The notes under the pieces are model-generated. The model was not told the DNA's origin. It saw nothing but the letters and a program-made list of their open reading frames with translations, and did no database searches. A DNA stretch of 64,000 nucleotides, from contig NZ_LNTU01000023.1 in NCBI RefSeq assembly GCF_001558695.1, positions 1-64,000 on the forward strand, written 5' to 3'. Origin of the DNA: Paramesorhizobium deserti. GTDB taxonomy: Bacteria; Pseudomonadota; Alphaproteobacteria; Rhizobiales; Rhizobiaceae. A program made the position numbers and the translations under genes. Shown piece by piece: positions 1 to 8,928 of this stretch; positions within the stretch are counted from its first letter, which is position 1; every line of letters begins with the position of its first letter.

Positions 1-225
1 AATCTCCATCACGAGTTCCAGGAAGGCAGCAAGATCGAGGTGTCGGGGGTGAGCTTTGCCAGCGACAACGATCCGACCTGGGGCGGCATCGGCGCCGGCG
101 GCACCTATAGCTGGGCCGACGGCCGATACGCGCTCCATGGCGACGTCTCGCTCGACACCAGCCTGGAGAATTTCGCCGACAGTTACAAGGTCAGCGGCAA
201 TCTCGGTATGAAGGTCAGGTGGTGA
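1..225 (+). CDS. Autotransporter beta-barrel, C-terminal end (partial, cut by window start)
   Basis: The reading frame is open from base 1 and ends at the TGA at 223-225, so only about 74 C-terminal residues are visible. The pattern ([10 protein letters not shown], then a stretch around ENFADSY, then a final strand ending in Trp) is the end of a type V autotransporter outer-membrane beta-barrel. The terminal aromatic residue is the signal used by the BAM insertion machinery. It aligns well with the end of the giant autotransporter ending at 20536 and with the fragment at 37679-37972, so the three belong to one subfamily. Passenger function cannot be judged. An intact upstream gene is assumed but is outside the window. 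Confidence 0.85.
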   Translation, partial: NLHHEFQEGSKIEVSGVSFASDNDPTWGGIGAGGTYSWADGRYALHGDVSLDTSLENFADSYKVSGNLGMKVRW

Positions 226-317
226 ACAAGTATTCGCACGAGGCGGTGGGGAGCCGCGCTTCCGAACTCGCACTCACTTCCACTAGCTGGCCTGCTGCCG
301 GTTTTTCGGATACGAGG

Positions 318-1176
318 TTAAGCTAACATAGCTCGTTCCTCGAACTCCACGGGGCTGAGATAGCCCAGGGTCGATTGCCGTCGCCTCGGATTGTAGAAGC
401 GCTCGATATAGTCGAACACATCCGCCCTGGCGTCATCCCTCGTCCTGTAGACCTTGCGGGCTGTGCGATCGGTCTTGAGCGAGGAGAAGAAGCTCTCCAT
501 TGCCGCACTGTCCCAGACATTGCCCGACCGGCTCATCGAGCAGGTGATGCCGTGGTCGGCCATCAGCCTCTGGAACTGCTCGCTGGTATATTGGGCTCCC
601 CTGATCCGAATGATGCATGAGGCTGTCTGGTCTGCCCCTGCGCCAGATCGCCATGATGAGGGCGTCGGTGACGAGCTGCGCCGTCATCTCGGCCTTCATC
701 GCCCAGCCGACGACGCGGCGGGAGAACAGGTCGATGACGGCGGCGACATAAAGCCATCCCTCGGCGGTCCAGAGATAGGTGAAGTCGGCCACCCACTTGC
801 GGTTCGGAGCCGATGCCTCGAACGCGCGATCGAGAAGGTTCTGTGACACCATTGTCCGCTCACCCGTGTCCTTCGGCAGCCCGCGCCGGCGTGGTCGCGC
901 CCGCAGGCCGTTCTCCCGCATTAGCGCTCGATGCGGTGCAGGCCGCAGGAGAACCATCGGCGAGGACATCGTGCCAGACACGACGTGCGCCATAGGTGCG
1001 GTCGCTGCTCTTGAAGCTTCGATCGATTGCGCCGACGAGCGCCTTGTTGTGCCGCGACCGTGCGCTGGGAGGCCGGGTGAGCCAGGCATGAAAGCCCGAC
1101 CGCGACACATCCAGCGCTTCGCAGAGCCATGCCACCGGCCAGATCGAGCGGTGCTTGCAATGAAGGCGAACCTCAT
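318..1176 (-). pseudogene. IS3-family transposase OrfB, multiply frameshifted remnant
   Basis: Read on the minus strand, the canonical OrfB integrase (rve, DDE) can be followed only by switching frame several times. The start MRFAFIA is at 1176. Frame changes are needed near 1150 (into WPVAWLCEALDVSRSGF), near 955 and 920 (FSCGLHRIER, then LMRENGLRARPRRRG), and near 600 inside the HHSDQGS motif. The C-terminal frame (563 to 318) carries SMSRSGNVWDSAAMESFF with the catalytic Glu, and ends in YLSPVEFE. Both the first catalytic Asp region (WVADFTYLW) and the second (HHSDQG) survive, but in different frames, so no active enzyme can be made. The element lies between an autotransporter end and a truncated TRAP gene and probably marks an old rearrangement. 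Confidence 0.85.
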
Positions 1177-1232
1177 ATCGCGTCCTTTGCAAAGTAGGCT
1201 GCGGCCTTCCTAAGAAACACAGTCTCCAGCCA
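1173..1232 (-). pseudogene. IS3-family OrfA, C-terminal remnant
   Basis: The minus strand reads FLRKAAAYFAKDAI followed by TGA at 1175-1173. This matches the usual end of the IS3 OrfA helix-turn-helix/leucine-zipper protein (compare the LRKAxAYFA family pattern). The stop overlaps the orfB start as ATGA, which is the normal arrangement. The N-terminal part of OrfA is not recognisable upstream, so the element is truncated here. Confidence 0.6.
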
Positions 1233-1406
1233 CCATGGGTGCAAATTTCCTTGCCAATACGCTAGCACTGCGGATCGGATGGCTTTATCCTTCCGTTGGA
1301 GCAGGCCGAGAGCGACGGGCCTATTTAAGCTCGCTTACGTTAGCTTCTCCGTTATTTAAGTATCGATGGGATTATTTAAATAGCGCCACGCTGCCATGAT
1401 GGATCC

Positions 1407-2081
1407 ATGACCGATTCCGACCCGGAGCAGCGCCTTGGCCGATATATCGAAACTCCTGTCGCGGGCGAGATCGTGCGCGCCTTCGTTCCGCCGCCTCTGC
1501 CGCCGAAGCCGCAGATCGACGTGCTGGCGCTTCTGGACCGGCTGAGCCTCGCCGAGCGCGCGCACCGCAGATTGAGCCTGAGGCTACTTTCCGAAGCTCT
1601 GAGCCGGACGGCTTCGATGAGCGGTAATATCCTTTTCGTCGTCTTCACTTCGATGATTTTTGCCTATGCAACCGCGTTGTCCGGCGTCGGTGAAACCCTG
1701 GTCGCAATGCTTGAGACTGCAAACGTATCCCGCTTGACGTTCCTTCTGATCGTCATGGTGACCTTCGCTATCCTCGGATGCTTCATGGAAGGTCTCGGAA
1801 TGATTGCGATCATCGTGCCGGTGATCTTCCCGGCGCTGATGGCGCTCAATGTGGATCCCATTTGGTTCGGCGTCTTCGTCGTGATCCTGGTGGAGCTTGG
1901 ACAGCTTACGCCGCCGCTGGGCGTCATCCTCTTCGTCGTGGCAAGCTCTTCCGATAAGGTGAAGGTCGGGGATGTGATCATGGGTACGCTGCCCTTCTTC
2001 ACCATCATCCTCATCTTCATGCTGCTGCTGATCGCTTTCCCGCAGATCGCGCTCTTCCTTCCATCGATTACTGCTGGATGA
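1407..2081 (+). pseudogene. Chimera: Fic-protein N-terminal fragment fused to TRAP DctM permease C-terminal half
   Basis: The ORF is 224 codons. Residues 1 to about 55 (RYIETPVAGEIVRAFVPPP, then LALLDRLSLAERA) match the N-terminal region of Fic/DOC-family proteins, before the conserved core that contains the Fic motif. That core is absent. From about residue 57 the protein changes to a very hydrophobic sequence with LGCFMEGLGMI and ELGQLTPPLGV, which is the C-terminal half of the large TRAP transporter membrane subunit DctM (normally about 430 residues). The N-terminal half of DctM and the DctP and DctQ partners are missing. I infer that a deletion or recombination next to the IS3 remnant joined two unrelated genes in frame. 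Transport function is unlikely. It lies 4 bases before the SMP-30 gene, which was probably once in the TRAP operon. Confidence 0.75.
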
Positions 2082-2085
2082 TGCC

Positions 2086-3039
2086 ATGGCTGCCACATAC
2101 CCTTTTCCCGAACCCGTCGTTCTCGACGCGGAGGTTTTTACGGAATTGCCAGAGACGCACCGGCGCGCCGGCGTTTCGTCCTATTGGGCGGAGCGCAATC
2201 GCCATGGACAACCGGTCGACAGTTTTCTCGAAGGTCCGTCCTTCGACCGGGAGGGCAATCTGTGGTTCGTCGATATTCCCTTCGGCCGGATATTCCGGGC
2301 CGGCCCTAAAGGCGCGGTTCAGCAAATCGCTGAATATGACGGGCAGCCGAACGGGCTGAAGATCCATGAGGACGGCCGGGTTTTCATCGCGGACTTTCAG
2401 AACGGGATCATGCAGATCGACCCGGTCAGCGGTCACGTGAGCCATGCGCTGCGCGATTGCGACACTGAAGGGTTCAAGGGTTGCAACGATCTGCATTTCA
2501 GCAGGGACGGCGCGGTTTACTTTACCGACCAGGGACAGACCGGCCTCCAGGATCCAACGGGGCGGGTCTATAAATGGCAGCCCGAAACCGGCGCTCTGAC
2601 ATGTCTGATCGACAAGGTGCCGAGCCCCAACGGGCTGGTGCTCGATATCAACGAGCACGTCCTCTACCTTGCGGTGACCCGCGCCAATGCGGTCTGGAGG
2701 CTGCCGCTTTCGCAGAGCGGGCGCGTGAACAAGGCCGGGCTGTTCATCCAGTTTTCCGGCGGCCGGGCCGGGCCCGACGGCCTGGCGCTAACCGCCCAGA
2801 ATGGCGTCGTCGTCTGTCAGACTGGCATGGGGCTCGTCTGGGTTCATGACGCACTTGGACGCCCGATCGCGGTTGTGCGTTCCCCTCGCGGGCTCGGCAC
2901 GACTAATTGCGCCTTCGGCGGCGAAGAAGGGCGCACGCTTTTCATCACCGAATCCGATAGCGGAAGCATCCTGAAGGTCGAGTTCCCGAGAGAGCTTCAG
3001 ATCTCCGGCGCGCCGATGTTTTCCGGAGCGTGCGGCTAG
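2086..3039 (+). CDS. SMP-30/gluconolactonase/LRE family protein
   Basis: This 317-residue protein is a six-bladed beta-propeller of the SMP-30 family, whose members hydrolyse sugar lactones or related cyclic esters using one divalent metal ion. The family metal-site landmarks are visible: EGPSF (Glu49), the PNGL stretches, and GPDGLAL with the Asp ligand. No signal peptide is seen, so it should be cytoplasmic. It follows the truncated TRAP permease by 4 bases. TRAP plus lactonase is a common pairing for uptake and catabolism of sugar acids, but with the permease broken the substrate supply is unclear. The gene itself looks intact and is convergent with the large gene ending at 3075. Confidence 0.85.
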   Translation: MAATYPFPEPVVLDAEVFTELPETHRRAGVSSYWAERNRHGQPVDSFLEGPSFDREGNLWFVDIPFGRIFRAGPKGAVQQIAEYDGQPNGLKIHEDGRVFIADFQNGIMQIDPVSGHVSHALRDCDTEGFKGCNDLHFSRDGAVYFTDQGQTGLQDPTGRVYKWQPETGALTCLIDKVPSPNGLVLDINEHVLYLAVTRANAVWRLPLSQSGRVNKAGLFIQFSGGRAGPDGLALTAQNGVVVCQTGMGLVWVHDALGRPIAVVRSPRGLGTTNCAFGGEEGRTLFITESDSGSILKVEFPRELQISGAPMFSGACG

Positions 3040-3074
3040 AAGCTGTACGGCGTTCCGGATTTCAATGCCACGCT

Positions 3075-6000
3075 CTAATTCCTCATCGGTGGCAGCTCGA
3101 TGCCGGGGTTGATCACGCCGATCATTTGTTCTTCGGGGAGCGTGCCTTCTATCCAATTGTTCAACTGCTCGATTGTTAGCGGCTGAGCATAATAGCCCCG
3201 CTCGTCGGCCCGTGACTCCATGAGATATCCATTGTCGTCGGATTGGCGATCGACGATAACGCTCCTCGAGGCTTCGGACAGCTCTCTCAGCTTATCGTTG
3301 GGCAATGCCTCTTCATTGTAGAGAATATATTCGAAGAACTCCTGCTTCTCTTCGGGCGTGTCATAGCCGCGATACTCGGCCAGTTGCTCCAGGAGCGGGA
3401 ACAGTGGGCGACCGATCGCCTCATCGGAGGCGCCCAAATCATCCCTGCCTTCCGCCAGGATCTCTGCGCGCTCTTCGTCCACCGGCGGTTCCAGATTGGT
3501 CAGGATGGACTTCATGTCTGCTTCGAAATATGTGCGCTGGTTCTCCTTCGAGTTCCAGTGCAGGATTGCCGCGCCGCCCAGCCAGACCGCTGCTGCAATC
3601 CACCCCAATGGTCCCGCCCAGGAGGAGCCGGCAAATATGGCAATGGCGTGAGCCGTGCTGACGGCACCCATCGAGGTCCAAACGACACCGCCCAGCGTAT
3701 TGCCGTTGGAAAATTCAGTGCCGGCGGTCCAGAAGGCGATCGGGCCCGTTAGCGCCGAAACCGTGTTTCCGAGGACCCTGATAGCGCCAGGGCCGTTCAC
3801 GAATCCGGTGCGGGTAAATCGATCAAGGCGTCCGCCCTGATTGAAGATGCTGGCCATTCCCGTTGCCGGTCTGACATGCCTGCCCTGTGGAATAAAGAAG
3901 TTCTGGACACCGGCGGCCGCCACGCGAGACATGTCCACCCCAGCCAGAGTGCCGAAGACCACCGCCCAGGCCTTGTCGTCGAGGCGGTCGGAGGCCATGA
4001 ACTCATCGAAGCCCCAGATGTTCAGAGCGCCACTGATGGAGCTAAAGGGAATCGCCGCGGCCCGCTGGCCACGCAAACCTTCCTGTGGCTCGAAAGTCTG
4101 TCCTCCTACTGCAGTATTCCAGCGATTGGTGATGTTTTCCGCAATGGGCGACGGGTTTACCAAGGCCGTTGAAACCTGCAGGCTCGAATTCTTGATTTCG
4201 CGCGAGAGGAAGCCGCCGCTCGGGCCGTTGGGCTGCCCATTTTCCAGTGCTTCCAATGTCATCAGGAGCGCTGCGCCATGAACGGGTTGGTCGCGCAGGG
4301 CCTCAAGGGCTTCCTCGCGGCTCTTGCCCTCCAGGCCATTCAGGATCTCCTGCACCGGTCCTGGCAGTCCCTCCATTCCGGGAGGCAGGTCGATAATGTC
4401 GGAATCCGGATTTTCGAGCTGGTCTTCTATTTTGTCATAGATGTCCAGAGCGTCGTTGAATACGGTGTTAAACTCCTCGTTGGAGACATTCGCGTAGAGG
4501 GAAGCATATTCCTGGAACAGTTCGGAATCCCCGAGCCTTGCCTCGATCTGCTCCAGCGTCAAGGTGGGGAGCGGTTCCTGTGACATGCCCAGGCCGGACG
4601 CCCCAATCATCGAGATCGAGTTTTCGTCGCCTTCCTTGCCGAGAAGCGTTGTTTTCAGATCTCCGTGCTCACCGGTCAAACGCTCATAGCCGTCAAGGCC
4701 GTATCCCTCAAGGTTGCGCAACGACTCGGGCAAGGCTTCCAAGGCCGCGTTCGTCGCGACAGCGCCGGCGAAAAGGCGTTCGAAATCCCTAACGGTTTCC
4801 GGGTTCTCCTCAAGGTTGCCGTGTTCGGTAGCGCCGATCGCCCGCTGGCGGTCCTCCTCGGGGACAAGCCCCTCCAGATGACTCCCTGCATATTGTGGAT
4901 CACCGAAGAGGCGAACATAGTCCTGCGTGGTCTGATCCGCGTCTTGCGTCAGTTTGTTGACACCGACGGAGACCATATGCAGCATGTTGTCGGCAGCGCC
5001 ATCCCAGCCCTTTTCCGCGTAGACGTCTGCCATGGCAATCGCCAGGGTCGCGCCATCTCCGTTGCCGATGCTTTCTGCAATACCCAATCGCAGCATCCGG
5101 TCGCCGGCCGTCCCCGCTTCGGGGTTCAGGTCGCCACTATCGGCGTCGACCAACAGTTCCGCGAGGCGGGAGACACCTTCGGGAATCTGCATCCGCCCAT
5201 TTTCATCGAGTTCCGCAGATGCGCCGGCCTGGGTGGCAACCACGGTCAAGTCGCTGAGCAGTTCGGCCTCTTCATCAGAGATCGTCCCATCTCCGTCCGC
5301 AGACGTCTCCTGCAGCGGATAGACGATCTCGGCCAGCCGCGAGGTCGGCGGATTGTCCTCGCCCTCATAGGTTCCGGTCGGCGGCATCTCCGAAAGCTCG
5401 ACGAGGATCTGGTCGGCACGCTCGGCGGGAACACCAAACAATTGGAGTTCCAGCGAGTCGCCATCGGTGATCCTCTCGGCCACATCCGTGACCATCACCT
5501 GATGTTTTGCAGCCTCCAGCGCATCCAAGTAACCCTGATCCACTGTCAGCGTTTCAGGGTTGATCGGGCCGTAAAAAGCCAGTTCCGCGATGAAGTCGTT
5601 TACGACCTGGTCACTGTCGAAATCGGATGAGGTCGGGTAGGGCGGATTGATCTTGCGGCGCAAGGCATCTGCCAAATCCTCCTGGAAGGCGCTCCAGTCC
5701 CCGCTCTCAATCGCGGCCGCCCCGCTTTCCCGCAGGCCGGAAAACAGCCCATTCATGTTCATACTGAAGGAATCTGCCCGGGAGTCGATCAGGTCCGACA
5801 GCCCCTCGGCTTGCGGCAGAATGGCTTTCAAATGGTCCCTGATCCCATTCGCCTCGGCTTCGAACGCTTCACCGTTCATTATGCCGGCGGCGGAGATGAG
5901 TTCGGCGTCCACAAGCCCTTGTAGCTCGCTTTTCTGGGCTTCCGACAGATCATCGATGGAACTCACTCCATCGAGAATCCTAGACATTCCCAAGACGTCC

Positions 6001-6626
6001 TGCATGCGCTCGTCGCTGAGGACTGTGATCACATGCGTTTCCGGCAAGCCGTCGGGATCGGCGCGCATTTCGGGATTGATCTGCGTCAAAAGCTCCGCGT
6101 ATTGCTCGGCATAGTCCTTGTCGGGATCGAAACCGAACCTTTCCGCCACTTCCGGGTCGAGATTCTCGTCGTAACCGAGCTGCCGTGCGACCTCGATGAG
6201 CGAATCGTTCTCCTGTGCCCTGTAGGTAATCTGGCCTGTGGGACTGTCATTCGCGGGATTGCTGCCGTCGAGCTCGGTTCTGGGTTCTTGCGCCGGCGCG
6301 ATGTTATAAACCGGCACCACGTTGAACGGCTCATTCCCGCCCGCCTGCGGTGCATGGTATGCGAAGATGGTGGGTGAGTTCAGGGTCGGATCGAACCCGT
6401 TCGTGGGGGCGATAATATTGTTTCGGGGATGGCTGTTTCCTGCATGCGATTCATGATTCCGAACAGAATTGCCGGAGTTGTTCGCCGAGGCCGGCTGGAT
6501 ATTCCTGGAGCTGTTTTGCTCGACGATCCTGTTCCAGATAGCGGATGAATCCTGATTTTCTTTATTAATACGCAGTGCCAATCTGTTGATAATTCTGGTA
6601 ATCACAGGAATTGTCCCTCCTAACAA
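3075..6626 (-). CDS. Large acidic cysteine-free protein of unknown function, possibly exported
   Basis: I do not recognise this 1183-residue protein. It is rich in Glu, Asp, Leu and Ala, and I found no cysteine in the whole sequence. Visible parts are: an Asn/Ser-rich N-terminal region (about 20-120); a LysM-like segment (about 132-205, starting ITYRAQENDSL and closing with ETHVITVL); an EF-hand-like calcium loop near residue 440 (ADGDGTISDEEAE, with Ser in place of the first Asp); long helical stretches; and a hydrophobic region near 960-1060 rich in Gly, Ala and Trp that could form membrane hairpins. There is no classical Sec signal peptide. Absence of cysteine together with calcium-type loops and a late hydrophobic region is typical of proteins exported unfolded (type I or III substrates), but this is inference. 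It is divergent from the RTX glycanase across a 604-base AT-richer gap. Confidence 0.7.
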   Translation of the reverse strand: MLGGTIPVITRIINRLALRINKENQDSSAIWNRIVEQNSSRNIQPASANNSGNSVRNHESHAGNSHPRNNIIAPTNGFDPTLNSPTIFAYHAPQAGGNEPFNVVPVYNIAPAQEPRTELDGSNPANDSPTGQITYRAQENDSLIEVARQLGYDENLDPEVAERFGFDPDKDYAEQYAELLTQINPEMRADPDGLPETHVITVLSDERMQDVLGMSRILDGVSSIDDLSEAQKSELQGLVDAELISAAGIMNGEAFEAEANGIRDHLKAILPQAEGLSDLIDSRADSFSMNMNGLFSGLRESGAAAIESGDWSAFQEDLADALRRKINPPYPTSSDFDSDQVVNDFIAELAFYGPINPETLTVDQGYLDALEAAKHQVMVTDVAERITDGDSLELQLFGVPAERADQILVELSEMPPTGTYEGEDNPPTSRLAEIVYPLQETSADGDGTISDEEAELLSDLTVVATQAGASAELDENGRMQIPEGVSRLAELLVDADSGDLNPEAGTAGDRMLRLGIAESIGNGDGATLAIAMADVYAEKGWDGAADNMLHMVSVGVNKLTQDADQTTQDYVRLFGDPQYAGSHLEGLVPEEDRQRAIGATEHGNLEENPETVRDFERLFAGAVATNAALEALPESLRNLEGYGLDGYERLTGEHGDLKTTLLGKEGDENSISMIGASGLGMSQEPLPTLTLEQIEARLGDSELFQEYASLYANVSNEEFNTVFNDALDIYDKIEDQLENPDSDIIDLPPGMEGLPGPVQEILNGLEGKSREEALEALRDQPVHGAALLMTLEALENGQPNGPSGGFLSREIKNSSLQVSTALVNPSPIAENITNRWNTAVGGQTFEPQEGLRGQRAAAIPFSSISGALNIWGFDEFMASDRLDDKAWAVVFGTLAGVDMSRVAAAGVQNFFIPQGRHVRPATGMASIFNQGGRLDRFTRTGFVNGPGAIRVLGNTVSALTGPIAFWTAGTEFSNGNTLGGVVWTSMGAVSTAHAIAIFAGSSWAGPLGWIAAAVWLGGAAILHWNSKENQRTYFEADMKSILTNLEPPVDEERAEILAEGRDDLGASDEAIGRPLFPLLEQLAEYRGYDTPEEKQEFFEYILYNEEALPNDKLRELSEASRSVIVDRQSDDNGYLMESRADERGYYAQPLTIEQLNNWIEGTLPEEQMIGVINPGIELPPMRN

Positions 6627-7230
6627 TATTCACCCGATCAACATCACCGCTTTCATCGTTGGAATCACCAACTTCTCCGCGAGTCAGCCGTGCGTTCAGC
6701 CCAGTGACAGAATTATGTACTTCGGGCGATTGTGCACAACAAAATAAATTTCAATTTGTAATGAACTTCCTGTTCCATTCTGTTTGGGATGTTCTTAGCA
6801 AGGGCACCTCTGGCGGTTGGGCGCGGGAAGTCCGCACCATCGATGTCCTCTGAAGGACTATCGACGGCTTGCGTGCTCTTTGCTCAACAACAGAATGCCA
6901 GAATTATTTCAACGGCCCGAATTAGACTGAGCGCACACTGCTCCGGCGCTAAAGACGTATTCTTTATACCAAGCAAACGAAAGAGAGCGGACTGAACAAA
7001 TTCTTATTATACTCGATGGTGGGCATTCGATTTGTGCAACTCCTGATATGCAAAGGTGTTTTCTCTTCTGACGGCAATAATTTGGGATTGTTTTGATAGC
7101 CTGAAACCATCACCATTCGACTTGTTGCACTGCACTATCGTCCGCAGCAAAGTTTCGAGCGGACTGAGCTATCGCAAGCATCGCCGTTAAGGCTCGATCA
7201 ACCAGAGCAATCCGGAAGAAGGAAAATTCC
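6627..7230. promoter_or_regulatory. 604-base divergent intergenic region with an imperfect direct repeat
   Basis: No credible gene was seen on either strand. The region is richer in A+T than its flanks and lies between two divergent genes, so it should hold both promoters. An imperfect 17-base direct repeat (CATTCGATTTGTGCAAC at 7024-7040, CATTCGACTTGTTGCAC at 7114-7130) is spaced 90 bases start to start and could be a regulator site. A good ribosome-binding sequence (GGAAGAAGGAAA) sits just before the glycanase start at 7231. Confidence 0.4.
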
Positions 7231-8928
7231 ATGAGTACGGTCGTGAATGCTAAGGGGATCGAACTTTATTACAGCGGAAATCCCGCCCATCATTTTTCGG
7301 CGACCAATTCCGGCCCGGAATTATATGGAACTGCGAAAAACGATGCTTTCTGGGGCGATAGCAGCGTACGTCTCACCATGTTTGGCGGTGAGGGTGACGA
7401 TATCTATCACCTCTACTCGTCGAAGAACAAAGTTTTCGAGGCGGCAGGTGAAGGGGTCGATACGATCGATACCTGGATGAGCTATCGCCTGCCCGACAAT
7501 TTCGAGAATCTGATCGTCACCGGCAGCAACCGATATGCATTTGGCAATGACGGCGACAACATCATCACCGGCGGTTCTGGCCAGCAGACGATCGACGGCG
7601 GGTTGGGAGATGACGTTCTGATCGGCGGCGCGGGCAATGACATATTCGCGCTGACCAAGGGGCACGGTAGCGACCTGATCGTCGATTTCGAAGCGGGCGA
7701 TACAGTCCGTCTTACGGGCTACGGCTTTACCTCTTTCGCTAATATCGAGGCGCGGATGTCCCAGAGGGGTGACGACGTGCGGGTCGATCTCGGAGAGGGG
7801 GAGAGCCTCGTCTTTGCTGGCACAACTATTGCCGAGCTCGATCCTGGCCAGTTCAAATACGGTCTCGATAAATCAGAGATGAGCCTCACCTTCTCCGATA
7901 ATTTCGACACGCTGGACCTTTGGAACGGCGAAAGCGGCACCTGGAATTCCAATTACTGGTGGGGTGGGGAGAACGGTAACACGCTGCATGGAAATGGCGA
8001 GCTTCAGTGGTATATCGATACGAATTACGAACCGACGAGCTCCGTCAATCCGTTTAGCGTCGACAATGGTGTTCTTACTATCACGGCTGCGCAGGCCTCA
8101 GATGACATCAAGCCCTATATCAACGATTACGACTATACGTCGGGCATGCTGACGACGCACAGTTCCTTCGCCCAGACCTACGGCTATTTCGAGATGCGGG
8201 CGGATCTGCCGGAAACCCAAGGGCTTTGGCCGGCCTTCTGGCTCTTGCCGGAAAGCGGTGCCTGGCCGCCGGAACTCGATGTCGTGGAAATGATCGGCCA
8301 GCAGCCGAACACGCTTCATCTTACCGCCCATTCGGAAGCAAGCGGCGAACACACGCAGGACCGTTCGACCGTCTATGTCGCGGATACAGAAGGTTTTCAC
8401 ACCTACGGCGTGCTGTGGACGCCGGAAACGCTTACCTGGTATATCGACGGCACGGAGGTCGCGAGCACCGATACGCCCGATGATATGCATGAGCCGATGT
8501 ATATGATTGCCAACTTGGCAGTCGGTGGATTGGCGGGGGCGCCGGCGGACGGCCTCGCGACGCCTGGCGAGATGAAGATCGATTATATCCGCGCCTACTC
8601 GCTGGACAGTTTGATGCAGGCTTCGGCAAGCACCCTGATCGATACATCAGAAACGGCTCTTGCGGCGGCTGGCAGTACGGTCTCTTCCACAACGCAAACC
8701 GCATCGACGACAGAGAATTGGGAAACCGACGTTCCTGTCTTTGCCAACCAGAGCACTTATGGCGGAACGGGGAACGGCGGCTACGCAAGCGAAGTCGGTA
8801 CCGCTGGTTACGATACTTCCGCTGAGCCGGAACATACGACGGCGGATGTGAGTCACCTTGATGCAGGGGCGCCAGCGCTGCCGGGCGACTACTGGTTCGA
8901 TCCGGAGCCTATCGGGACCCTGGTTTAG
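7231..8928 (+). CDS. Secreted RTX / glycoside hydrolase family 16 endo-beta-glycanase (ExsH/Ply type)
   Basis: This 565-residue enzyme should cleave beta-glucan-type linkages in an extracellular polysaccharide such as succinoglycan. The N-terminal third carries hemolysin-type calcium-binding nonapeptide repeats (FGGEGDDIY, GLGDDVLIGGAGNDIF). The GH16 domain covers about residues 215-465, with the catalytic signature ELDVVEMIG: Glu348 as predicted nucleophile, Asp350, and Glu353 as acid/base. After it comes a Ser/Thr/Ala-rich tail of about 100 residues ending in a hydrophobic stretch (IGTLV), which fits a C-terminal type I secretion signal. There is no Sec signal. The two downstream genes encode the matching secretion ATPase and adaptor, as in the rhizobial PrsDE system that exports ExsH and Ply glycanases. 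Placing the RTX block before the catalytic domain is less usual than after it. Confidence 0.9.
   Translation: MSTVVNAKGIELYYSGNPAHHFSATNSGPELYGTAKNDAFWGDSSVRLTMFGGEGDDIYHLYSSKNKVFEAAGEGVDTIDTWMSYRLPDNFENLIVTGSNRYAFGNDGDNIITGGSGQQTIDGGLGDDVLIGGAGNDIFALTKGHGSDLIVDFEAGDTVRLTGYGFTSFANIEARMSQRGDDVRVDLGEGESLVFAGTTIAELDPGQFKYGLDKSEMSLTFSDNFDTLDLWNGESGTWNSNYWWGGENGNTLHGNGELQWYIDTNYEPTSSVNPFSVDNGVLTITAAQASDDIKPYINDYDYTSGMLTTHSSFAQTYGYFEMRADLPETQGLWPAFWLLPESGAWPPELDVVEMIGQQPNTLHLTAHSEASGEHTQDRSTVYVADTEGFHTYGVLWTPETLTWYIDGTEVASTDTPDDMHEPMYMIANLAVGGLAGAPADGLATPGEMKIDYIRAYSLDSLMQASASTLIDTSETALAAAGSTVSSTTQTASTTENWETDVPVFANQSTYGGTGNGGYASEVGTAGYDTSAEPEHTTADVSHLDAGAPALPGDYWFDPEPIGTLV

Larger units (their letters stand above)
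316..1350. mobile_element. Degenerate IS3-family insertion sequence (approximate limits)
   Basis: The limits are set by a weak inverted repeat flanking the orfAB remnants: 316-330 reads inward as GGTTAAGCTAACATA, and the right end 1335-1350 reads inward as GGAGAAGCTAACGTAA. They share the core AAGCTAAC. The match is imperfect and no target-site duplication was recognised, so the ends are tentative. Confidence 0.35.

Noticed and set aside
454-1213. Plus-strand open frames across the IS3 remnant
   Set aside because: They are antisense to recognisable transposase blocks and show no family resemblance.
4665-5630. 321-codon plus-strand open frame
   Set aside because: Antisense to the 1183-residue gene, which has the better codon pattern and start; the translation is Arg/Gly/Gln-rich and featureless.
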